Positions 14,998 through 20,495 of a stretch of DNA of 23,865 nt are shown piece after piece. This stretch comes from CAYVXT01 sp964455485 (lineage in GTDB: Bacteria; Patescibacteriota; Minisyncoccia; Phycocordibacterales; WO2-35-19). Within the stretch, counting starts at the first letter, position 1. The number at the start of each line of letters is the position of its first letter. The stretch covers positions 1 to 23,865 of the forward strand of contig CAYVXT010000068.1 in the NCBI GenBank assembly GCA_964455485.1. Reading direction: 5' to 3'. The notes under the pieces are model-generated. The model saw only the letters and a list, made by a program, of their open reading frames with translations. It did no database searches and had not been told where the DNA came from. A program made the position numbers and the translations under genes.

Positions 14998-15603
14998 TCA
15001 AATTTCTTTCAAAACTTCAAAATCTTTTTTGAGAGTGTCTTTTGTGTGAGAGTTGTAAACTGCGACAGCGGGATGATAAAGAGGAATGATTTTGATTTTG
15101 CCATAGCTCGCCTCCGCTTCATAAGTCTTGCCGTGAGCTTTACCAATCGGCTCCATTTCAAGTGACAGATCAAAAAGTGGCATGACATAGCCCATAGCAT
15201 AGCGCCCCAAAGTGGCTATGACTTTCGGTTTTATTATTTCAATTTGCCTGTCCAAAAACGGCCCGTATATTTTTATTTCTTCTGGAAGAGGATCCCTATT
15301 TTGAGGAGGTCTGTCCTTTACAATATTTGTTATGTAAATATCTTCTCTTTTTATATCCGCTGAAAGCAAAAGCTCATCAAGCACCTGCCCCGCCCTACCA
15401 CAAAAAGGTCTGCCGGTTTTGGCCTCATTTCTACCAGGCGCTTCCCCAATAAACATTATTTTTGAAAAGTGGCTTCCCTCACCTATCACCGGCAAATTTT
15501 TATTTTCAATACGAAATTTATAAAGAGGGCTTGCCTTGAGCCCCACCACCTCGTCCCTAATTTGCCTCATCAACTCTTTTCTTTCTTCTATAGATTGGGA
15601 CAT
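14998..15603 (-). CDS. Uracil-DNA glycosylase, family-4-like, without Fe-S cysteines
   Basis: Read from the ATG at 15603 (MSQSIEERKELM), chosen because TATTAT ends six bases upstream; a GTG at 15621 is the alternative. The 201 residues contain motif A IMFIGEAPGRNEAKTGRPF, GRAGQVLDELL, ITNIVKDRPPQNRDPLP, and motif B LYHPAVAVYN, as in family 4 uracil-DNA glycosylases, which excise uracil from DNA. Known family 4 enzymes bind a 4Fe-4S cluster with four cysteines (CxxC near the N-terminus, VKCRPP, and one about 17 residues later). Here those positions have no Cys: the N-terminal CxxC is absent, VKDRPP replaces VKCRPP, and IYGPFL replaces the last. The only cysteine in the 201-residue product is in RPFCGRAG. 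It ends the DNA-repair cluster. Confidence 0.88.
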   Translation of the reverse strand: MSQSIEERKELMRQIRDEVVGLKASPLYKFRIENKNLPVIGEGSHFSKIMFIGEAPGRNEAKTGRPFCGRAGQVLDELLLSADIKREDIYITNIVKDRPPQNRDPLPEEIKIYGPFLDRQIEIIKPKVIATLGRYAMGYVMPLFDLSLEMEPIGKAHGKTYEAEASYGKIKIIPLYHPAVAVYNSHTKDTLKKDFEVLKEI

Positions 15604-15609
15604 GCAGAA

Positions 15610-15638
15610 ATAATAACTCACCCTACCCTCTCTTACAA
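15610..15638 (-). promoter_or_regulatory. Probable promoter of the UDG gene
   Basis: TTGTAA (15638-15633) and TATTAT (15615-15610) are 17 bases apart on the minus strand, and the -10 ends six bases before the ATG at 15603, which suggests a leaderless mRNA. Confidence 0.55.
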
Positions 15639-15648
15639 CAAGAGAGGG
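15626..15648. promoter_or_regulatory. 9-bp dyad over the -35 of the UDG promoter (operator-like)
   Basis: CCCTCTCTT (15626-15634) and AAGAGAGGG (15640-15648) are perfect inverted repeats around ACAAC. The dyad covers the -35 element TTGTAA. No T-run follows on either strand, so a terminator is unlikely; an operator is the simplest reading. Confidence 0.45.
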
Positions 15649-15700
15649 TTTCCCAAAAGTCCCTTCCCTTGTAGTAATGGAATGATTTAGGAATGAGTTA

Positions 15701-15961
15701 TTAAATTAGAGCCCTTTCTTTTTTTAGGATTTTTAATTTTGCTTCAGTGCCGCCACGATTGTAGCCGTGCATTTTACCGTCGGAGCCCACTACACGATGG
15801 CAAGGGATTTTTGGGTCAAAGTTTGTACGCAAAATATTGCCAACTGCCCGATAAGCGTTTGGGCTTCCAGCTTTTTTTGCAACCTCCTTGTATGTTAAAG
15901 TCTTCCCTTTTGGAATCTTTTTTACTACATCAAAAACTTTTTGTTTGAATGTTATTTTCAT
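15701..15961 (-). CDS. MGMT/Ogt-type methylated-DNA cysteine methyltransferase, catalytic domain only
   Basis: The 86-residue protein is the DNA-binding and active-site domain of the O6-alkylguanine-DNA alkyltransferase family: VFDVVKKIPKGKTLTYKEVAKKAGSPNAYRAVGNIL (recognition helix region with the RAVG arginine), then PCHRVV, which contains the acceptor cysteine, and a GYNRGGTEAKLKILKKE tail. It transfers alkyl groups from O6-guanine to itself. Because the cysteine is present, it is unlike the alkyltransferase-like (ATL) proteins that carry Trp there. The N-terminal domain of full-length Ogt/Ada proteins is absent. One base separates it from the upstream nuclease gene, so they are in one operon. 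Confidence 0.9.
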   Translation of the reverse strand: MKITFKQKVFDVVKKIPKGKTLTYKEVAKKAGSPNAYRAVGNILRTNFDPKIPCHRVVGSDGKMHGYNRGGTEAKLKILKKERALI

Positions 15962-15962
15962 T

Positions 15963-16724
15963 TTATTTCGAAACTTCTTCTACAAATTTGCGATACATAC
16001 AAAATTCGCAATCAGGAGAATGTGGAGGCATTGTTGAGCTTAAACACTTTCTTATCTCCATTATCTTACCGTGAACCCAATCACTGTTTCCTTCATAAGG
16101 TATCAGAGTGACATCGAATTCAAGCTTTCCATCAAACGCATCCCTATCTTTTCTTCCATTTACATAAACGAAATACCCAGTATTAGAGACCTTAAACCCA
16201 TTATTTTTCAAAAGCCACATATAAATATCCATTTGGCGCTTGTACTGATTTTCCCATTTAGTATCCGACAACTCTTTCACTGCAGCATCTTTTGATGTTG
16301 CTTTATAATCAACAACTATAAGCTCGTTTTGTTTATTTACCCAAATATCGTCTACTGCACCACAAATAAACATTCCTGAATCTTTGTGTAAAAATTCTAT
16401 ACCCTTAAAGTTATCCCGCCAGACTTCCATTTCCTTACTGTCGAATGGCACAGCATCTATTCCATAAGAATCCATAAGAGGGTGTGGAGTTTTTTGCTTA
16501 CGATGAAGGTCAAACTCTTTTTTTAAAAGCTCATCAACTGCAATATTTAAAGTAAATGCTGGACCACGAGGTCTCGCCACTCCCAATTTATTATCAATAT
16601 AAAAGCAGCGAGGGCACTCCATAAATAAATCAATCTTTGATCGGGACAGTCGCCATTTGCTTCCACCAAAATTCCAATCTTTACTCCTAATCCCCGGCTT
16701 TTTTTCCTTAAAAAATTCTGCCAT
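15963..16724 (-). CDS. PD-(D/E)XK nuclease of the Cas4/AddB-like Fe-S type
   Basis: The 253-residue protein begins with SRSKIDLFMECPRCFYIDNK (C37, C40), the N-terminal part of the Cas4/AddB/PDDEXK_1 layout. The catalytic core is CGAVDDIWV (D125 or D126) and LIVVDYKAT (D139, K141), followed by QYKRQMDIYMWLL as the motif-QhxxY helix. A C-terminal cysteine trio (C227, C239, C242) with an N-terminal cysteine would hold a 4Fe-4S cluster. In the family such nucleases process DNA ends in recombination, repair or CRISPR adaptation; no cas gene or CRISPR array is present, so a repair role with the adjacent alkyltransferase and glycosylase is the better inference. It begins 2 bases after the ATP-cone/nuclease stop. 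Confidence 0.8.
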   Translation of the reverse strand: MAEFFKEKKPGIRSKDWNFGGSKWRLSRSKIDLFMECPRCFYIDNKLGVARPRGPAFTLNIAVDELLKKEFDLHRKQKTPHPLMDSYGIDAVPFDSKEMEVWRDNFKGIEFLHKDSGMFICGAVDDIWVNKQNELIVVDYKATSKDAAVKELSDTKWENQYKRQMDIYMWLLKNNGFKVSNTGYFVYVNGRKDRDAFDGKLEFDVTLIPYEGNSDWVHGKIMEIRKCLSSTMPPHSPDCEFCMYRKFVEEVSK

Positions 16725-16726
16725 TT

Positions 16727-17566
16727 TTAATCGTTTTGAATCAAATTAATTTCTTCTATCATGCTCGCAATCTTTTCCTTATTAAGTCCTACTTGCTCCA
16801 ACATATCTTTATTTTCTAAGGCCTGTTTGCAAAGCACAATACCACTTTGCATAAGCACCCTTTCATCACTTGGAGTAATAGACTCTAAGCAGGTGATGGG
16901 ATGTAAGCCCGCATCAGCAATCAAATCTTGCAAATTGCTTTTATTAGGATAATTCCATCCAACCATTTTCATGTTTCTACACTTTCCATATTCTATTGCA
17001 GCGGAAGAAAATTTTGTGTTAGTAAGAAGCCAACCTTCATCCATCTTACGCTTATGTCCAAAACCTTCAAATTCCTGATTTTGTAAATCATCCCACCTTG
17101 CTTTCACATATAAAGCTACTTTTAGATCAGATTTGATACCAAGCTCATTGTGAAATTTGGCTTCCACAAAAATAAGTTTGTTTTCGTTCCATGCAGTTAC
17201 ATCTATTTCATGTAGAGCACATTCACCTTTTGCAATAAAATCATTGGTCACTTGATAGCCTTTTGCTGCGAAAATTTGTGCTACAAACTGTTCGAAAGGA
17301 AACCCTGTAGGACCTAACTCCATAATGGCTTTCCTTAAAGAGTATTTGGCGGCAGCTTTTTTTTGCTTTCGGCTTAAAAGTTCAAAAGCATGACGGTAAA
17401 TTTCTTTTGTGCTCATACCGTCGTTTATTTCAGCCTTTATATGCGAAACTATTTCCTCAATGACTGATTCCATAGCCCCTGCACGCTCCAATGAGTTTTT
17501 TAATTTTTCGGGATTAAACTCTTCCCTCTCACCCGTCGCTTTGACGATAAAAACTTGATTGCTCAT
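16727..17566 (-). CDS. ATP-cone domain fused to Mrr-like PD-(D/E)XK nuclease domain
   Basis: Read from the ATG at 17566 (MSNQVFIVKATGEREEF), which has TATAAT ending six bases upstream. A GTG at 17584 with AGGTGATT upstream is the alternative. Residues about 4-85 form an ATP-cone: VKATGEREEFNPEKLKNSLERAG and the AAAKYSLRKAI end, as in NrdR and ribonucleotide reductases, where it binds (d)ATP. Residues about 88-160 read GFPFEQFVAQIFAAKGYQV, then EIDVTAWNENKLIFVEAKFHN, with E92, D122, E135 and K137 as a PD-(D/E)XK active site of Mrr type. The last ~90 residues are helical and unassigned. The pairing suggests a nuclease controlled by nucleotide binding, but this is inference. It heads the repair/nuclease unit. 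Confidence 0.75.
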   Translation of the reverse strand: MSNQVFIVKATGEREEFNPEKLKNSLERAGAMESVIEEIVSHIKAEINDGMSTKEIYRHAFELLSRKQKKAAAKYSLRKAIMELGPTGFPFEQFVAQIFAAKGYQVTNDFIAKGECALHEIDVTAWNENKLIFVEAKFHNELGIKSDLKVALYVKARWDDLQNQEFEGFGHKRKMDEGWLLTNTKFSSAAIEYGKCRNMKMVGWNYPNKSNLQDLIADAGLHPITCLESITPSDERVLMQSGIVLCKQALENKDMLEQVGLNKEKIASMIEEINLIQND

Positions 17567-17572
17567 GAGAGC

Positions 17573-17578
17573 ATTATA
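17573..17578 (-). promoter_or_regulatory. -10 box before the ATP-cone/nuclease gene
   Basis: TATAAT on the minus strand ends six bases before the ATG at 17566. No good -35 is visible at 16-18 bases (TGGCGA at 17). Confidence 0.4.
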
Positions 17579-17635
17579 CGGCACTCATAATCACCTCGCC
17601 ACCAAGAGAATATAATTGACGCTCATGCGAGGAAT

Positions 17636-18868
17636 TTACTTAATAATTCCTCCGCCTAAACATTTTTCCCCATCGTAGAATACAATCGACTGCCCAGGAG
17701 CAGCTGTAGGCTGCGGCTCCTTGAAAATAACAACGTCCCCATTAAGCTCACATGAAATCTTTTCCTGCCTGTAGCGATATCGGCAACTTAGTTTTTCATT
17801 TCGTATTTCTGAATTAAGGTTTAGGTTTTGAAGTTTAAAGATTTTCTGAGAAAACTGTCTCGAGAAAATGTCTGGCCTCGCCTGCGGATGAGTATACAGA
17901 GCAGGACGAGGAGACCCGAGGACTTTTCGAGAGATAGTTTTTGAAGGAAAATCTGATGTAACAACTATTGTATTTCTCTCAATATCCTTTCCTACCACAT
18001 ACATTGGCCTGTCGTCAGATGTTTTTTTGGTTATTTTAAAACCATGCCTTTCACCAAGGGTGAAAAAGATTGCTCCATTATGTTCACCTATCACTTCACC
18101 TTGTATATTTAGCACGTCGCCCTTTTTAGACTCAATATAGTGAGAGAGAAATTCTTTCATATCAATTTTACCTAAAAAGCAAAGACCTTGGCTGTCCTTC
18201 CTTGTAGCTTGAGGGAGGCCAAATTTGTCTGCCAGTTTTCGCACCTCACTTTTTTGTAAATGACCAATTGGGAAAAGGGTATGTTTGAGATGATCTTGAG
18301 TTAGGGTCCATAAAAAATATGACTGATCCTTATTTTTGTCGGCGCCTTCAAGTAGCTGTCCAGAAAAGTTCTCGGCAAAAGTCTGGTTGAGCCGTGCAAC
18401 AGGCGACCCGAGAACTTTTGTAAGAGAAGCTTTTCTGGACAGCGTTGTATGCGACACTCTGGCGTAGTGTCCCGTCGCCACAAAGTCAGCACCATTTTTG
18501 AGAGCAAACTTTAAGAAGTGTCCAAACTTTATTTCTTTATTGCACATCACATCAGGGTTTGGAGTCCTCCCCTTTTTATATTCATCTATCATATAATCCA
18601 CCACTTCTTTTTTATATTCATTCTCCAAATCCAGAGTGACAAATGGTATGTCTAAAACAGCCGCAGCGCGCATAGCGCTCCTCCTGTCTTCCTTCCACGT
18701 ACAAACAAATCCTGGAGGATTCCAAGCTTTTATAAAAACTCCGGTCACATCGTAACCTTCCTTTTTGAGCAGTGCAGCCGAAACAGCCGAGTCCACTCCC
18801 CCCGATAGCCCGACGAAAACCCTTCGACTACGCTCAGGGCTAGCCTTTTTTTTATCTTGACTTTTCAT
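17636..18868 (-). CDS. mnmA: tRNA-specific 2-thiouridylase MnmA carrying in-frame repeat insertions
   Basis: The 410-residue protein has the PP-loop SGGVDS (22-27), KAWNPPGFVCTWKEDR, GRTPNPDVMCNKEIKF with the first catalytic Cys (C109), ADFVATGHYARV, NKDQSYFLWTL, KDSQGLCFLGK with C230, and the C-terminal APGQSIVFYDGEKCLGGGII. It adds sulphur to U34 of tRNAs for Lys, Glu and Gln using ATP and a sulphur relay. E. coli MnmA has 368 residues; the extra length falls in three places that coincide with DNA repeats: residues ~9-16 (ASPERSRR), ~142-172 and ~310-340, plus a NLNLNSEIRNEK stretch. All motifs remain, so the enzyme is probably active. Its -10 (TATAAT, 18887-18882) overlaps the divergent plus-strand promoter. 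Confidence 0.93.
   Translation of the reverse strand: MKSQDKKKASPERSRRVFVGLSGGVDSAVSAALLKKEGYDVTGVFIKAWNPPGFVCTWKEDRRSAMRAAAVLDIPFVTLDLENEYKKEVVDYMIDEYKKGRTPNPDVMCNKEIKFGHFLKFALKNGADFVATGHYARVSHTTLSRKASLTKVLGSPVARLNQTFAENFSGQLLEGADKNKDQSYFLWTLTQDHLKHTLFPIGHLQKSEVRKLADKFGLPQATRKDSQGLCFLGKIDMKEFLSHYIESKKGDVLNIQGEVIGEHNGAIFFTLGERHGFKITKKTSDDRPMYVVGKDIERNTIVVTSDFPSKTISRKVLGSPRPALYTHPQARPDIFSRQFSQKIFKLQNLNLNSEIRNEKLSCRYRYRQEKISCELNGDVVIFKEPQPTAAPGQSIVFYDGEKCLGGGIIK
17851..17941. repeat. Palindromic element copy B, in frame inside mnmA
   Basis: The left arm 17851-17872 and right arm 17921-17941 are inverted copies with a few differences, and an inner pair (17870-17885 and 17901-17915) continues the palindrome around a ~15-base centre. 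The 3' half GACCCGAGGACTTTT matches copy A (GACCCGAGAACTTTT). It encodes residues about 310-339, including KVLGSP and DIFSRQFSQ. Confidence 0.75.
18355..18443. repeat. Palindromic element copy A, in frame inside mnmA
   Basis: GCTGTCCAGAAAAGTTCTC (18355-18373) and GAGAAGCTTTTCTGGACAGC (18424-18443) are perfect inverted copies apart from one extra base. An inner perfect 12-bp inverted pair, AAAAGTTCTCGG (18364-18375) and CCGAGAACTTTT (18408-18419), shares the left arm. It encodes residues about 142-171, including KVLGSP and ENFSGQL, at a site where E. coli MnmA has a short loop. Confidence 0.8.
18820..18839. repeat. Short interspersed repeat copy at the mnmA N-terminus
   Basis: CCCTTCGACTACGCTCAGGG is a member of the CCCTTCGAC(A/T)(G/A)(G/C)CTCAGGG-type repeat; the inverted relative lies in alaS at 9455-9473. 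In mnmA it encodes SPERSRR before the PP-loop strand. Confidence 0.7.
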
Positions 18869-18886
18869 GTATTGATATGTTATTAT
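18857..18886 (+). promoter_or_regulatory. Promoter of the 118-aa plus-strand gene
   Basis: TTGACT (18857-18862) and TATTAT (18881-18886) are 18 bases apart, with TG at 18878-18879 as an extended -10. The -10 occupies the same bases as the minus-strand TATAAT of mnmA (18887-18882), and the -35 lies over the mnmA start codon. Confidence 0.7.
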
Positions 18887-18904
18887 ACAAAAGGAGAAAA
18901 ATCA

Positions 18905-19261
18905 ATGAAAGTCGTTTCAATACTTAATTTAGGAAAAAATCCTAGAAATTTTCGGATTTTTTCTGAGGTTATGACCGTGCTTCAGCAAGGTATGAACCAG
19001 GTTATACTGGACGCGCCGGTCCTTCGCCACGACTTTAACGGCTACCATATTTCCTTTGAGAACGATGGGCATCTCGGTGGCTCACCTGCCTACATTGTGG
19101 CCAAAATCATTGACCCTATGGGCAAAGAAATCACGGTGGTGCGAGTACACTTTTTACTTAACCAATACGAACGCATCACCGGTTTCAAAGTTAACGATGA
19201 GCCGGTGCAAATCCAAGACCTTTTTAATTATCTTAGTTTTAATGCTCCAATACCGGGCTAA
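18905..19261 (+). CDS. Hypothetical 118-aa protein
   Basis: The ATG at 18905 is chosen because AAGGAG lies at 18891-18896, eight bases upstream, and because an upstream in-frame start would lie inside the promoter. The 118 residues (MKVVSILNLGKNPRNFRIFS...) contain no membrane segment, signal peptide or cysteine, and I recognise no family. The middle GYHISFENDGHLGG and the AKIIDPMGKEITVVRVHFLL stretch suggest an alternating beta structure. It has a promoter and terminator of its own, so it is an independent small transcription unit. It is one of three plus-strand genes in the window. Confidence 0.75.
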   Translation: MKVVSILNLGKNPRNFRIFSEVMTVLQQGMNQVILDAPVLRHDFNGYHISFENDGHLGGSPAYIVAKIIDPMGKEITVVRVHFLLNQYERITGFKVNDEPVQIQDLFNYLSFNAPIPG

Positions 19262-19280
19262 AACGGAGGCATCAAACTAT

Positions 19281-19310
19281 CCAGGGTCCGCTCGCGGACC
19301 CTGGCTTTTC
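19281..19310 (+). terminator. Intrinsic terminator after the 118-aa gene
   Basis: CCAGGGTCCG (19281-19290) and CGGACCCTGG (19295-19304) form a perfect 10-bp stem with a CTCG loop, followed by CTTTTC. The T-run is short (four bases), but the stem is very strong. It lies between the convergent 118-aa gene and mltG. Confidence 0.8.
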
Positions 19311-19349
19311 ATTCGTAACATTCGTGTGAATTGGTGTATTAGTGTCGCA

Positions 19350-20495
19350 TCAATTTATATACAACTCCCTATTCCTCTTATGCCCGTCAAAATCTTTTGC
19401 ATAATGCATATTACCGGACCGATCGGAAAGAAAATACAAATAATCAGTCGGTGTAGGTGTAATAGCTGCTCTGATAGAATCAATCCCTGGATTTGCAATA
19501 GCAGTCGGAGGCAAACCTTTATTTACATAAGTGTTGTAGGGGTGATCTTCCTGCAAATCATCTTTGGTTAAAGTAAACGAATGCTTGCCATTATAATATT
19601 TAAATGGAGCATCAACTTGCATAGGCATATCCATCCGTATACGTTTCCACAAAATTCCTGATACAACGCGTTTAGTTTCGATAGATTTATTTGCCTCATC
19701 TTCAATAATAGAAGCCATTATCACAACCTCATCAAGGGGTTTTTGGAACTTTTCAATATCTCCTTGATACTGGGCTATTTGCCTTGCAAAATTTTCGCGC
19801 ATTGTGAGTATCACATCGCTTGCTTTAGTGTTTGGCATAAAGAAGTATGTATCAGGGAAAAGATATCCTTCGTATTTTCCTTTATCAACTTGAGAAAGAA
19901 AATCATTTTCATCAAAAGCGGGTAACTCTTTTTTTAACATATCAGCTATCTCATACGAAGAAAGACCTTCAGGAATAGTAACTTTAAATGGTATCAAACC
20001 AAACTCCCCTTTATGAAGCATCCACGCCACACTGATCACACTTTTAGGATTTGGAAAATAATAATCACCAGCAATAACACGATTTTGACCCCCAAAGAGA
20101 GTGACAAAAAACCTCAGCCATAGTTTAGACCTTACTACTCCATTCTCTTCAAATGATTGGATTATTTGTTGAAGTGGCTCACCTCTCTCTACCGTAATCA
20201 ATACATGATCCGGGAATGGTCTTGGTGCTCGCCAACTAAAAATATAGAAGCTAGATAAAAATGAGGCGAGAATTAGAAAAGTAGCAACAATATTTAATAT
20301 ATGTTTAGACAATATAGGTGACCATCCAAAAATATGTAGTCGCCAAACAATGACTTTAGGGTGAGTGCCGATTAACACTCTCAAATTTTCCACTTCATCC
20401 TTGAGTTTATGCCAAAGTTTTGATACACCACTCGGATGAATCATGTGAACAAACTTACTTTTAAGATTTGAGATTTTAGATTTGAGATACATCAT
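19350..20495 (-). CDS. mltG: Endolytic murein transglycosylase MltG (YceG-like)
   Basis: The 381-residue protein has a basic, amphipathic cytoplasmic N-terminus, one membrane segment at about 68-87 (NIVATFLILASFLSSFYIFS), then an extracytoplasmic YceG domain. Its motifs are GYLFPDTYFF, VIMASIIEDEANKSIE with the catalytic glutamate, and YNTYVNKGLPPTAIANPGIDSIRAA, with the ending DYLYFLSDRSGNMHYAKDFDGH. MltG cuts nascent peptidoglycan strands at the membrane and sets glycan length. The N-terminal KSKISNLKSK is encoded by AT-rich repeat-like DNA. The ATG overlaps the upstream gene's stop (ATGA), so translation is likely coupled. Confidence 0.92.
   Translation of the reverse strand: MMYLKSKISNLKSKFVHMIHPSGVSKLWHKLKDEVENLRVLIGTHPKVIVWRLHIFGWSPILSKHILNIVATFLILASFLSSFYIFSWRAPRPFPDHVLITVERGEPLQQIIQSFEENGVVRSKLWLRFFVTLFGGQNRVIAGDYYFPNPKSVISVAWMLHKGEFGLIPFKVTIPEGLSSYEIADMLKKELPAFDENDFLSQVDKGKYEGYLFPDTYFFMPNTKASDVILTMRENFARQIAQYQGDIEKFQKPLDEVVIMASIIEDEANKSIETKRVVSGILWKRIRMDMPMQVDAPFKYYNGKHSFTLTKDDLQEDHPYNTYVNKGLPPTAIANPGIDSIRAAITPTPTDYLYFLSDRSGNMHYAKDFDGHKRNRELYIN

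Noticed and set aside
15963..16724. Cas4 of a CRISPR system
   Set aside because: No repeat-spacer array and no other cas gene is in the window; the same fold is common in repair nucleases.
17629..17652. Hairpin GAGGAATT-N8-AATTCCTC at the mnmA stop as a terminator
   Set aside because: No T-run follows on the minus strand, and the next gene starts close by; it may be chance in AT-rich DNA.
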